Source of the DNA: Albugo candida
Lineage: Eukaryota > Oomycota > Peronosporomycetes > Albuginales
NCBI GenBank assembly: GCA_040437565.1
Contig: JBDOQK010000071.1
Coordinates: 62,001-126,000 of the forward strand
Length of the DNA: 64,000 bases
Direction of reading: 5' to 3'
Numbering within the stretch: the stretch's first letter is position 1; each line of letters begins with the position of its first letter. The notes beneath the pieces are model-generated. The model had not been told where the DNA came from. It worked only from the letters and a program-made list of their open reading frames with translations, and did not search any database. Below are positions 8,958 to 20,700 of this stretch, in pieces. Position numbers and translations under genes: made by a program.

Positions 8958-11837
8958 ATGACGAGTATGGGAACTTTGAACGGTTTTCGCACCGTCGCGG
9001 CGCGTCAGAGTATAGAGATTCGTCACCGACAGGAAAATGCACGTGGTCGTGGAGGCAGTCAAGATGGGTCTACACGAAGTGAATCATCAATAGCAGACAT
9101 GCGTATTGCCACACGAAATTCGGCACCACCTGTTGCGCACATAACGAGCGATTTTGAAAAACGTAATGAGCTACCCGATCCGGGAATGATCACAATTGTG
9201 GGTCATGTTGCTAGTAAAATGGGCGTACTTTCAAAACGTACTTCCGGAACGATGGTATCGTGTTGGAAAGAACGATTTTTCGTATTATCAGAAGGATACT
9301 TATCGTACTATAAAAAAGGAAACTATAGTTTCTTTAACCCTGATCGCGATCAGATGGCTTACTTGAAGGGTGGTGTACACCTATTTCCAGACTCAATCGT
9401 ACGGAAATGTCAAGTGGATGATCGAGTCAATTGTTTCGAGGTCATCACACCCAGAAGGAAATTTGTAGTACAAGCGGCCTCTATTAAGGAAGCAGATGTT
9501 TGGATCAAATGTATCACTGCGCATATTGAAGCATCCGTTATTCAACCCGTAAGCAGCATAAAATCATCCAATCATATTCCTACCTGCATGAGTACGACGA
9601 GTGAAGGTCATTCCGACAAAAGTAAAGAAGCTTCAAGTTCAACATTGTCGGAAGGTGATGAAAGTCAACGCAAAGCAGTGGACCCCAAGGAAGCAATCAT
9701 CAAGCATTTGCTGGAAGAAAATAAACAACTCCGCAACATGCTCGCAGCCAAGAACAAGCTCATGGACGAGCTCGATCTCAGCGGTCTGTGGAATTCGCAC
9801 GAAGTTGCCCCTACAGAAGGAGGGGCTACTATTGAGACAAATACAAAAACTCTTGAAGTGCATGAGGGCACCCATGAAGATGGTACCGGTTATCGTACCG
9901 GTAGCCGAAAACCAACCGCGCCACAAAATATTTTGGATTTTCGCGATCTCCGAAAAAAACAAATTCAGCTTTTCGATGCGGCCGAAGTCGGAAAGCACAG
10001 AACCGTTATATTCCTATTGGACAACGATGTGATCGATGTGAACAGTATCGGTATCAATCAAACGACAGCATTGCACGTAGCGGCACAAAAAAATCACGCA
10101 CGTGTTGTGAAGGAATTACTGATACGAGGAGCTGATCACACCGCACGGAATGGTGATGGACATACTCCACTTCATCTCGCAGCTCAGAATGGGAATTTAT
10201 TGTGCGTTTGCGAGTTACTAGAAGCTGGAGCGAATCCAAACACGACCGATGGTGTTGGAAACGGAGCGATTCACTTTGCAGCGGAAATAGCCGATATCAA
10301 CATCACGAGAAAGCTTATTGCAGCAGGAGCTCATATAAACGTACCCAATTCAAATGGAGCCCATCCAGTTCATTTATCGCCGATTGGACATCCGATTCGT
10401 GTGCTATTGGGGAGTGGAAAGAACGCGGCGATGGAAACCGATTCCAAAGCGTTGGAAGCAGCGAGTGGTCGACGGGAATTAAATGATACGCAGACGTATC
10501 ATGTGGCATTCAAAAATCGATATCAAAAGAATTTGGCGCTTGGACCGCGAGATTTCGAGTTCGTAAAAGTGCTTGGAAGAGGAGCCTTTGCCAAAGTGTA
10601 CATGGTGCGTGGACGTGGAGCGAATCAAGACAAATGGTACGCATTAAAAGCGTACAACAAACAAGCAATCATGCAGAAGAATCAAGCACAATACATCTAC
10701 ACGGAGAAGAAAGCACTCCAAGCGTGTTCGGATCATCCTTACATTGTGTCCTTGTACTATGCTTTCCAATCGCGAGATCGATTGTTTCTAGTTATGGAGT
10801 ATTGCGGTGGAGGCGATTTGTTATCCGTATTGACTCGAAGAAGAGTGTTTAGCGAACCGGAAGCAGCATTTTACATTGGGGAAATTGCGCTCGCATTGAC
10901 TCATTTACATTCGAAAAACATTGTCTTCCGTGACTTAAAGCCGGAGAATGTCGTCATGGATCTGGATGGACACTGTTTACTGACGGATTTCGGTATTTCC
11001 AAGAATGGAATCAAAGACCAAACGTCTGCAAATACATTTTGTGGCTCGCCAATGTATCTTGCTCCCGAAATGCTTCTTCGATCCGGGTACGTCATTCTCT
11101 CTTTTTTGATGAATGATTCTGATATTTTCGGATGAAAAGGCACGGATTTGCGTTGGATTGGTACTCTGTGGGCGCCTTACTCTTTGAGCTATTGACCGGT
11201 CTTCCTCCATTTTACGCCAACAACAAGAAGCAATTATTTCAAAATATCTTACGTGGCAACTTGGTTTTTCCCGATTATTTATCCGATAACGCACGCAATC
11301 TGATCCAACGACTGCTTCATCGCGATCCAAACAAGCGTTTAGGCTCCGGTCCATCTGGCGATCAAGAGATTTTTGTACGTCTCACATGATCACATATCCT
11401 TATGACTCAACTTGTATGCGTAGAATCATCCATTCTTTGACGGTTTGGACTGGAAATTACTTCGAAAACGCAAATTACAACCTCCATTCCGTCCCGTTGT
11501 GGATAAAAATATGGTTTCTGTGCCAGACACATCGAATTTCCCACGAGCATTTACTGACCAAGACATCACTGATGCTGAAAGAGGATTAGAGGACACCATG
11601 CGCAATCGAAAGGAGCAGGAAGACACGCCGGAAAATGAACGAAAACGAATGATGCGACATCGAGCAAGTCAATTGTTCCGAAATTTTGATTTTGCGCCGG
11701 AATTGGATTTGGATCGCGAAGCAAAAGAATTGGAAAAGGTGATGATGTTGAGTGGAGATGATGGTAAGGAGAAGGAAGAGACGCAAGTGGATGTGGAAGT
11801 GGAAGTAGAGCCATCAGAAGATGTGCTTTCATTGTGA
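8958..11837 (+). CDS. PH domain - ankyrin repeat - AGC protein kinase
   Basis: Predicted signalling Ser/Thr kinase of about 925 residues. Three exons (8958-11086, 11140-11374, 11424-11837) are joined by introns of 53 and 49 nt. Domain order: a low-complexity N-terminus, a PH domain at about 80-195 (phosphoinositide or protein binding), a coiled segment near 245-265, ankyrin repeats at about 325-490, then the kinase at about 533-840. The kinase has LGRGAFAKVY, YALKAYNK with the ATP-site lysine, FRDLKPEN, TDFGISK and FCGSPMYLAPE. An AGC-type C-tail follows, with FRNFDFAPELD resembling a hydrophobic motif. Catalytic residues are all present. The architecture recalls AKT (PH plus AGC kinase) with an ankyrin module inserted. 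Confidence 0.88.
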
Positions 11838-12100
11838 AAGTGTGAGAGGCGTTTTATTGTATAAAGGAAATAATTGATTGGGTAGAAATGAGATGGAATA
11901 GCCAATGAGGAAGGGGGATTCACGTGGGTAGTAGAGCATTGATGATTGGATAGAAATGAGATAAATTGCCAATAAGATGCGGGGAGGTGTGAGTAGGTCC
12001 GACGTACGTAAGACGGTATGATTGGATGAAAGTGGGAATCATTATCCAATTATGTGCTGGTAGATACGGCGTACTTTGGAAAGATTCTGTGAAGGAAACG

Positions 12101-12735
12101 ATGGCGACATTTTGGTCCACAATGACATACTTCTTGCTACCGCCTGCGGTGGTGCTGTACGTATACAAAGGGAATTAAGGTTCTAATGTTGATTGGAATT
12201 TTTGTAGTTTGTTGCTCTTAACGATTCCATTCCCATTTTTGAAATTGAATCGCGCGATCGTGAGATTTGCGGATTTCGTATTCAGTTTGGAAATTGGAAC
12301 GATTAAAATCTTCCATCTGATAACCGTTGTGTCATTTGTGGTACTGGCAGGTATGTATCGCTAACATGTTACTGTTATTTGTTGCTAACGGACCATAGCT
12401 CAAACATTCGAACTCCAAAAACGGTATCCTACAAAGTACGATCATCATTTGGAAGCTCATTATGCGGCAGATCTACAAGTAAGAGTGCTATTTTATCATC
12501 ATCGAAACACAAAGTGAATGCGATGTTAGGAACGCGCGAAACGCTGGCGATTTGAGCGAAATTGGTGGATCAGTGCGTTAACATTTACGATCTACTGGTA
12601 CGAAAGTGGAAGTTTTATACAACTGTTCTGATTCGTGGAAATATTAGGATGCTCCTGCGCTTTCACGCGCTCAAAAAAGAACTGGTGTTCCAAAAAAACG
12701 GCACAAAGCCCGCAACAATCAAAAAGCGTGTCTAG
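12101..12735 (+). CDS. BAP31-like ER membrane protein, short form
   Basis: Five small exons (12101-12156, 12208-12350, 12399-12478, 12530-12597, 12648-12735) sum to 145 codons with every phase consistent. The joined protein of 144 residues has three hydrophobic segments: TYFLLPPAVVLLLLLTIPF, IFHLITVVSFVVLAAQTF and WWISALTFTIYWMLL. Spacing and the RAIVRFADFVFSLEIG loop match the membrane domain of BAP31/Yet1-Yet3, ER proteins involved in export and quality control of membrane cargo. The cytosolic coiled coil of animal BAP31 is missing; the chain ends in a basic tail (KPATIKKRV). Assignment rests on topology and moderate motif similarity. Confidence 0.72.
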
Positions 12736-12862
12736 CTAATGCGGTATACCGCGATATATCGTAGTATACCGGTTTCTTTCAAGTAATCAGGGTATTGAAT
12801 ACAAGAGTTTTGCGGTAATTACCGGTTTTTGTCACTGGTTCCGAACGCTTTCCAATTGCCTC

Positions 12863-15229
12863 ATGCCGTCCTCGAGCAAAAAAACGCCAACACCAACACC
12901 CAAGCGATCGCGACAGCCAACATCGCCATCCACCAATCTGTGGGACGCATCCTGCACGAAATTGACTGAAAAAATACAGGAAAACTCCGCTTTCTGGTAC
13001 GAAGTAGCAGCGACCAAATCAAAAAATGCTTCCAATACCTCACTTCCTCTCGCGTTCCAAACGCTATTGGATACGATCAAACGCCACCGATGTCCAAAAA
13101 CCGGCTCACTAGATCCTGTGAAACACTTGAATCTCTGGAATCAATTGCAATTACACGGTAAAGCGCTGTACGACCACGCAATGAAAGAATTCACCAGCTC
13201 GAAGGCAAAAGGTACGTTCCCAACACCTCCAATCTCTTCTTCTTACACGTTATCTGCAGGAAAACAGAGCAGTGATGAAAAGTATCTAGCAACATTACGA
13301 AAGTCCGGGACCTTGGCCGATCGTGTGGCTGCACTCACACTTACCATTCAGAGCGCTCCTTTCTTTAGCATTCCATCAATAGTCCAACTAATGGGTATGG
13401 CTCGCAAGCATGCACGTCGAGAAGCTGTGATGGCTATCCGATCGCTCCAAGATTTATTCCTACAAACATTCCTTCCAGCGAATCGTCCACTTTTATTTTT
13501 CCATCAGCAATGTCTTCTGAATGTAACAATACCGTCATTACTGGTATGGTACTACGAAAACCAGTTAAAAACCGTATTCGCCCACTATATCAGCATTTTA
13601 TCCAATGGAATGAATGATTCCATCCTTACGTTCCAAAAATCATGTATTTTAGCCAATCACAATCTCCTATCCAATCGACCCGAACAAGAGCGAGTTTTAT
13701 TAGCAATGCTCGTCAATAAACTCGGCGATGCCAACGGCAAAATCGTCACTCTCATTCATGCGCTTCTCCGCCAACTCCTCGAACAGCATCCTCACATGAA
13801 GCATGTGGTCTCCCAAGAAGCAGAACAGTTGATTCGCAAGAAAACGGACGAAAACGAAGCTCAAGCCCGAGTCCAGCTCCAAGCGCTCGTGTTCCTCACA
13901 CAACTTCGTTTTCAGCGATCCAGCGCACAGGATGCAGCTCTTGCAAGTCATTTAATCACATTATACTTTGGAATCTTTACGGATGCAATCCGTCAGCCTG
14001 AAAACGCTCGAAACAAACTCAAAAACGCACTCGATCGCAAAGTGTTGAGCGTCCTTCTAATTGGAGTGAATCGAGCGTTCCCGTACGCGAATTCGTGTCA
14101 ATTCGAAAAGGAGCTCACCGCACTGTTTTACATTGTCCATCACGCCCATGCCTTCCACACCAGCGTACAGGCTCTCATGCTCATCTATCAAGTGCTTGAC
14201 GCGACGCAAAGCATGTCGGATCGCTTCTATATTGCATTGTATGCAAAGCTGTGGGACCCAAAGCTTCGAAAGACTGCAAAACATACATTTTTCCTCAATT
14301 TGGTGTTTCGAGCGCTTCAATCCGATCCAGCAACTACACGATCCGCTACAATTGTCAAAAGGCTTTTACAAGTCGCATTGCTAATGCCACCAGCTTTTAT
14401 TTGTGCGGTTTTGTTTTTACTTTCAGAGCTTTGTGCCAAGAAACCGATTCTGAGGCTTTTATGGAGCGAAATGGAAATCAATCCATCGGACGATCTCAAA
14501 ACTGATGGAAATGGTTTCGAGGAAGAGGACCCATTGCCCAAAGACGTCGACGATATCGACGAAGAAGCACGCGCACAAAAGGTATTGACAGAGCTTTTTG
14601 GCGCAAAGACAACGACTCCGTCTGTGACTTTTATCGAAACATATGACTTCCAAAAACGAAATCCACTTTTTGCAGCGGGAGATCGATCGTGTGCGTGGGA
14701 AATGACACAATTTCAACGACACGTTCACCCATCCGTCCGACATTTCACTCAACAGCTTTTATCTCCGTGTGGCTCGATTCAGTACTCTGGCGATCCTTTG
14801 GTCGATTTTACGCTTTCTTCGTTTTTGGAGAAATTCGTATCAAAGAAACCACAAAGACGAAAAGAAAATCCAATGCAACTCTCAACGCCTGTCGTGTGTC
14901 CATTAGGAATCGAGACACCGATGATCGACGCCAGTGATCAGTTTTTTTACAAATTCTTTCAACTCAAAGAAGAGAGACATCCGTACCGTTCAAAAAGTGA
15001 AATGGATGCGAATTCCGACGTCAGTGAAGAAGCATTTGCAATGGAACTCGCTGAAGGACTTTTGGAGGAAGAAGCTAATTTCGATGACGAGGATGTCGAT
15101 ATGAGCGATTGGAGTGGACACGAGAGCGAGGATGAGAACAATGACGATAGAAAAGTCAAAGAGAAGCGGAAATCGACTTTTGTATGCGCTGAAGATTTCA
15201 TTCGTCAACGAAAAAAGTCTAAAAAATAA
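12863..15229 (+). CDS. MAK21: Ribosome biogenesis factor of the MAK21/NOC1 (CBF) family
   Basis: NOC1/MAK21 acts in the nucleolus with NOC2 on pre-60S particles; the human homologue is CEBPZ. Single exon, 788 residues. It has a basic Ser/Thr/Pro-rich N-terminus, a long helical-repeat body, then the CBF domain around residues 400-530 with LIGVNRAFPYA and FHTSVQALMLIYQVL. The diagnostic tail follows: YDFQKRNPLFAAGDRSCAWE and HPSVRHFTQQLL near 590-640. The C-terminus alternates acidic and basic stretches (SDVSEE, DEDVDMSDW, RQRKKSKK), typical of nucleolar factors. Confidence 0.88.
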   Translation: MPSSSKKTPTPTPKRSRQPTSPSTNLWDASCTKLTEKIQENSAFWYEVAATKSKNASNTSLPLAFQTLLDTIKRHRCPKTGSLDPVKHLNLWNQLQLHGKALYDHAMKEFTSSKAKGTFPTPPISSSYTLSAGKQSSDEKYLATLRKSGTLADRVAALTLTIQSAPFFSIPSIVQLMGMARKHARREAVMAIRSLQDLFLQTFLPANRPLLFFHQQCLLNVTIPSLLVWYYENQLKTVFAHYISILSNGMNDSILTFQKSCILANHNLLSNRPEQERVLLAMLVNKLGDANGKIVTLIHALLRQLLEQHPHMKHVVSQEAEQLIRKKTDENEAQARVQLQALVFLTQLRFQRSSAQDAALASHLITLYFGIFTDAIRQPENARNKLKNALDRKVLSVLLIGVNRAFPYANSCQFEKELTALFYIVHHAHAFHTSVQALMLIYQVLDATQSMSDRFYIALYAKLWDPKLRKTAKHTFFLNLVFRALQSDPATTRSATIVKRLLQVALLMPPAFICAVLFLLSELCAKKPILRLLWSEMEINPSDDLKTDGNGFEEEDPLPKDVDDIDEEARAQKVLTELFGAKTTTPSVTFIETYDFQKRNPLFAAGDRSCAWEMTQFQRHVHPSVRHFTQQLLSPCGSIQYSGDPLVDFTLSSFLEKFVSKKPQRRKENPMQLSTPVVCPLGIETPMIDASDQFFYKFFQLKEERHPYRSKSEMDANSDVSEEAFAMELAEGLLEEEANFDDEDVDMSDWSGHESEDENNDDRKVKEKRKSTFVCAEDFIRQRKKSKK

Positions 15230-15412
15230 AAAAGTATGACAATCCAAACGTTTGACATCTCCGCCCGACAAAAATCGTGAAATATGGAAAAGTACCTTTC
15301 CACAGATTTATGGATTTATGGATTCCGAGCTTTTCGCTGACTCTCGATATCTTTGCAGATCGCTTGGGAATCGAGCGAATGATTCTTTCATTTCCAAAGC
15401 TTCTTATTCGAA

Positions 15413-16462
15413 ATGATTGCTCGTACGTTTTTGGGTCTTTTGCTTCCTTTCGCTGCTGGGAAAATTGATATTCCAATTGAATATGAGCGCGAATTTGAGC
15501 AGCAAATGGATGCGCTTCAAGTCGCATTACGAGCGTGGAAACAGAGTGAGGCGGGAAGATACGCATTACAGAATGGATTCTACACGGAAGACACATACGA
15601 GGCAATGGATATCGATCAGCTTGGACGGTTTTTTATGTCACAAATTGCTGTGAAGAAAGCTCAAGCTTCCAATCCGAATGCCATCTTCTCCATCGACACT
15701 CCGTTCTCACTTATGACGGAAGAGGAATTCGCGCAATTTGTCGGTTCATCATACGACGTCCAAGCTCGACGTTCTCTGCAAACGTCTAATGCGACGAGAA
15801 TGACTACTCCATCATCGATCGATTGGACGACATCGGGATGTCTCACTCCACCAAAGAATCAAGGAATGTGTGGAAGTTGTTGGGCATTTGCGGCAATTGG
15901 AGCGCTTGAGAGCGCATTGTGTCTCCAGCGGAAGAATGAGACGCTGACGCTGTATTCCGAACAGCAAGTCAATGACTGCGATACGAAATCGTACGGATGT
16001 AGCGGTGGTTTCCCTCGAAATGCATTGGAGTACATCCAACAAAACAAAGGCGTTTGTACTGCGGAAGCGTATCCGTACGTGTCGGGTGACTCGGGAAAGA
16101 ATGGAAAGTGTATTGAGAAATCTTGTGGGGAAATGGATATTCGCGTCAACAGCGTCGGTAGCAGTGAAGACGCATTCGTTCGAGCACTTGCCGCCCAGCC
16201 GATTGCCGTCGGTGTCGCGGCAGGAAATCGCGAGTGGAAGCAGTACAAAGCCGGCATTCTATCGACCTGTTCGACCGATGAGCTCGATCACGCAGTGCTT
16301 GCGGTCGGATACGGCACGGGTTCGGATGGAGATTTCTTCAAGATAAAGAATTCCTGGGGAACTGGATGGGGGGATAAAGGGTTCATGTACCTCAAGCGGG
16401 ATGAAGACGAGTCTGCGTGTGGGATTATCAATGAGCATGCGGTGTACCCGACGATTTTGTAG
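15413..16462 (+). CDS. Secreted papain-family (C1A) cysteine protease
   Basis: Cathepsin-like endopeptidase precursor of 349 residues. A signal peptide (MIARTFLGLLLPFAAGK) is followed by an I29-like propeptide (about 25-125) and a mature peptidase domain from about residue 130. The catalytic triad and oxyanion residue are visible: Gln150 and Cys156 in NQGMCGSCWAF, His293 in LDHAVLAVGYG and Asn313 in KNSWGTGWGD. The GCSGG motif and disulfide cysteines are in place. Likely lysosomal or extracellular; in a plant parasite it could act outside the cell, but nothing in the sequence proves that. No C-terminal extension is present. Confidence 0.92.
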   Translation: MIARTFLGLLLPFAAGKIDIPIEYEREFEQQMDALQVALRAWKQSEAGRYALQNGFYTEDTYEAMDIDQLGRFFMSQIAVKKAQASNPNAIFSIDTPFSLMTEEEFAQFVGSSYDVQARRSLQTSNATRMTTPSSIDWTTSGCLTPPKNQGMCGSCWAFAAIGALESALCLQRKNETLTLYSEQQVNDCDTKSYGCSGGFPRNALEYIQQNKGVCTAEAYPYVSGDSGKNGKCIEKSCGEMDIRVNSVGSSEDAFVRALAAQPIAVGVAAGNREWKQYKAGILSTCSTDELDHAVLAVGYGTGSDGDFFKIKNSWGTGWGDKGFMYLKRDEDESACGIINEHAVYPTIL

Positions 16463-17733
16463 CGTGAGACATTTCGATTTTTGATGTAAATGATAAGATT
16501 TTTGACGCTTTTTGGATGTGTGAATGGGTGGGATTTTTGATGGAAAGCTTTTCTGTGAGATTTTGTTCTGGAAATGAATGGATTCTGTATAAATGATATT
16601 TCGTATGCATTTATGGGAATTTGACGTTTTCATTGTTTACAAGTCACTGTTTCGTGGCGGACGGCCGCAAAGGCGACAGCGGTCTGTCAAGCAGAATGAC
16701 ATGGAAATCCTGTTCGATGGTCGTGCACGACGTCTAAAGGAGCCAACAGGCTGTCATAGGAATTTTGTGTTGTCAATAGAAAGCACTGTGAATTCCACGG
16801 ACGCTACCATTCGTGTCGACTTGTGATCCAAGCACCCAGTAAGTGACAAGGTCGATGCTCAGTTGCTATCGAGGTNNNNNNNNNNNNNNNNNNNNNNNNN
16901 NNNNNNNNNNNNNNNNNNNNNNNNNNNNNNNNNNNNNNNNNNNNNNNNNNNNNNNNNNNNNNNNNNNNNNNNNNNGCGACAGCGGTCTGTCAAGCAGAAT
17001 GACATGGAAATCCTGTTCGATGGTCGTGCACGACGTCTAAAGGAGCCAACAGGCTGTCATAGGAATTTTGTGTTGTCAATAGAAAGCACTGTGAATTCCA
17101 CGGACGCTACCATTCGTGTCGACTTGTGATCCAAGCACCCAGTAAGTGACAAGGTCGATGCTCAGTTGCTATCGAGGTTCTTGAGACCTTACTCAAGTAC
17201 AAACGCTACCATTATGGATCCCTGTGGCCGACCGTCAGAGACCGTTCTATCTCTTTGAATGCGTCCGTGAGAATGAAACGGACAGCACTCTGTCGCCATA
17301 TCTCTCATCAAAAGCTCAAGTGATTGTGTCACTCGCTTTTGACTAATTAAACTATCAACCCGACTTCATAATGTATCGTCAGGAAGAGCAGCCAACAAAC
17401 TACTTTTCATCGGCAAAGTACGTAGTAGCCGGCAATTACACTCACCGATAAATTACTTGAATCCAAAAATGAGATCGAAATGGCAACATCCGAAAGGACA
17501 GACGAAATTTGCGGAGCTCCATCGTATCCATTTTCGTGGATACTTTATCAAAACCCATACATTCGACCATATGCAAAGACCACGTCGTGCGATCCATTCT
17601 CATAATTAAGCTACTGATCTTTCTACCACTTTATTTGCCGTTGCAGTGCCCGCAGCAATGATATTCGACGTTGAATATAACACCATACAAATTTCAAGAG
17701 TATCAAATTCCCAAAAGCTTCTTATCAGTTGAC
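16463..17733. other. Intergenic stretch with assembly gap and duplicated ORF fragment
   Basis: About 1.27 kb between a protease and a convergent ubiquitin hydrolase, with a 100-N gap at 16876-16975. A frame near 16593-16826 ends with a segment repeated after the gap (to 17129), because the flanks are duplicated. The segment (RQRSVKQNDMEILFDG...) is not recognised; it may be a relic of a mobile element. Nothing is supported from 17180 to 17733. Confidence 0.35.
16673..17178. repeat. Gap 16876-16975 with identical 203-bp flanks
   Basis: 16673-16875 equals 16976-17178. Same pattern as the other gaps; assembly artefact. Confidence 0.85.
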
Positions 17734-20700
17734 TCAATGAGCTTCCCGCCTATTGACGTTTTCATCGCATTTTCGCTTATAAAATAACACATACGCACGC
17801 GATGTGATCGCTTTTTCGGGCTTTGTTTCCTCCACAAAACTGTCATTAAATCGATACCACTTACCTGATGCGGATACTTTAGCAACTGCGGTGTAATGGC
17901 CGCCCCCAAGACCTCCAGAATGTTCCGAGACCGCAAATAGCTCATATTGGAATTCTTTTTGGCTTGGGTCAATCACACAATCTTTCATATTCAAATCATC
18001 CACAGGAAAGTTTACCAGACTCGAGATCTTGTCACGTTGGTGGCTCAGGTATAACGACGCACTTGCCGCATACCGAAATCGCTTGAGATGGAATATGAGC
18101 ACATTTGGAAGCGAAAAGAGATCAAATTTTTTGTACGCACGAACGTGCTGGCAGCATTTCGGACAGTACCACGTATCTCGATGTCCGAGTTGTTCACGCT
18201 CTGTGAATTTCTCAATGCAATTCATCAGAGTTACGGGAATTGGAGACTGTTCCGGTTGCTCTGTGAGGCTGAGCATCCGGAAGGATTCATGAAGACTTAC
18301 ACGACGCGCTGAGATGCGATCGTACCCGCGATGAAATCCGTGTCGAGTCCATTCTAGAACAAGACTGAATGGTTGATGGAGCGATAAAAGCGGCATTGTA
18401 TCGGTATCAAAGTCAGAGATCTCGGTGCCTTGTAAATCGATACAATGAAGCTGATACGGTAATTCTTGATGGTGTTGAAAGCCAAACAGAGAGGAAGGAG
18501 AGATAAGTCGTGCGACCACTTTCCATATTGTATGGTGAATTTGTTCCATGGAATCGGTTCTTTGCAATGTGACGACAAGTGGAGCGTTCAGAAACTCCAT
18601 ATCGATTCGACGTTGTTTTGCTCCAAAGACATCTTCTTCGTCCGCTATGCGACCATCCACCGGTGATGCGAATGGTATTTGATGCATCAAAGCAACAACC
18701 ACTTTCAGTACGGAAGTATTCGAATCAATTGGTAAGGTTGTCGTCTGTTCCTTCAGAGTTGGTGGGGTGACGTCCTGACAGCTAAACGCGCACGCTTGAA
18801 ACTCATCTTCCAATTCATACACGTGGACAGGTGTCCTTGTAATGCGTTTGATCGATTGCGTTGGATCGTACACTCGAATACGTCGCGGAGAGTCTTCCAT
18901 CAACTCTGTCGCAAGAAGTCTGCTCTCCGACACATTTGCTAACTTGGCAAGAGCGCGTACCATTTCTTGCACACACGCAGTTTTGGAAACATTGACGCAG
19001 TATTTCGTTGGAATTTCTCCATTTGCCCAGAAAATTTGAGCAATCAGTTCATTTGATTCCGACGTTGGAATCGGTACCGAGAGACTCATAAAGGGATCAA
19101 ATGTGATGGATTCGTGTCCGCAGATTGGATTTGAACATGTCACGTGACTTCGTAGTTGGCCCATAAAGTGGTCGACAATAACGCTATCGTTCCTCCTTTT
19201 GAATTGCTCCCACGCTTCCATCGCAATCGTCACGTCATTTTGACCATTTCCTTCGATCATTTTCGTTTGAGGTTTTTGCCGAACGCGATTCAAATCTTCA
19301 TGAAGTCCATCAAGCAGAAAATTCATAACTTCCTGGCTGTCTTGTTGAGCGTATCCGGCAAATTGAGGTGCGTATTGCCCAATGACATACTTGAGGTCGA
19401 CGGGAGAGACCACTCGAGCATCGCCCGAATACATTTCTGAAAGAAGTTTGGCAAAGGCGATTGCGATTTTTCCATGCATTCCAAGCGGATTTTCAGCATT
19501 TATCTCGAGCTGATACAGCAAGCGACCAGCTCGCAGAGTCGTAAAGTATGTGCAGAGCGGTGGAGCGTGAGTGAGACATTGCAACATACTGTTCAGAAAA
19601 CAGGAGTTTCCGAGATTTTGAAGACCCACAGCTCCAAGCGAGCGTGCATTTTGGATTGGTTTCTGCCAATTCGACTCATTTGAAGATTTATGCGTTCCTG
19701 GTGCACATAGTAATTCGTCTTGTACGGGACGCACGCAGGTGTGGCCATCTTCGAGTTCGATATACACCGAGTCTTCTTGCATTCGAAGTACTTTTCCCCA
19801 TTTCCATTCAGGAAAATTTCGCGTTGTTTGGGGAAAACCGACTTCGATGGAATCGCCACGTCGAAAGGCTCGCCAATTAGAAACTTTAGTGTGGTGCNNN
19901 NNNNNNNNNNNNNNNNNNNNNNNNNNNNNNNNNNNNNNNNNNNNNNNNNNNNNNNNNNNNNNNNNNNNNNNNNNNNNNNNNNNNNNNNNNNNNNNNNCCA
20001 ATTCGACTCATTTGAAGATTTATGCGTTCCTGGTGCACATAGTAATTCGTCTTGTACGGGACGCACGCAGGTGTGGCCATCTTCGAGTTCGATATACACC
20101 GAGTCTTCTTGCATTCGAAGTACTTTTCCCCATTTCCATTCAGGAAAATTTCGCGTTGTTTGGGGAAAACCGACTTCGATGGAATCGCCACGTCGAAAGG
20201 CTCGCCAATTAGAAACTTTAGTGTGGTGCACCCCGATTTTAGGCGAGTCACATGGAAGCCATACGTCCCACTTTGACGTCCATCCGCGGTAATGCACCAG
20301 TATTTGTGACGTTTGAATGTCGAGGATACGCGCCTCGTACCATTTCTCCTGTGTGTCTTGAGCATCGATGAGATCGCCGATTTGCAGACTGTATCGCCAC
20401 GCATTGGACGCAATATCGGAAAAGAAACGATCTGCACGCCAATGGGAGCCGTCTTCATCAGAGGAACGGTATCGAGTCTCCAGCAAGAGGGAATGACATC
20501 GCGCAATTCCTTCGAGATGATTCCGAGGCTGTAGTGACCGAATGAATGTTGTCAAATTAGTAGCCTGTGTCTTGTATTGAGGAGACCACAGTACGGTCCA
20601 CCACTGATTTGGATCGGATCGGTAGCATAGCTGAATGGAGCTGTGCGTATCCTCTCCAATATCTGCCGAAACCGCTTTATAGACATCCGGGAATAATTTC

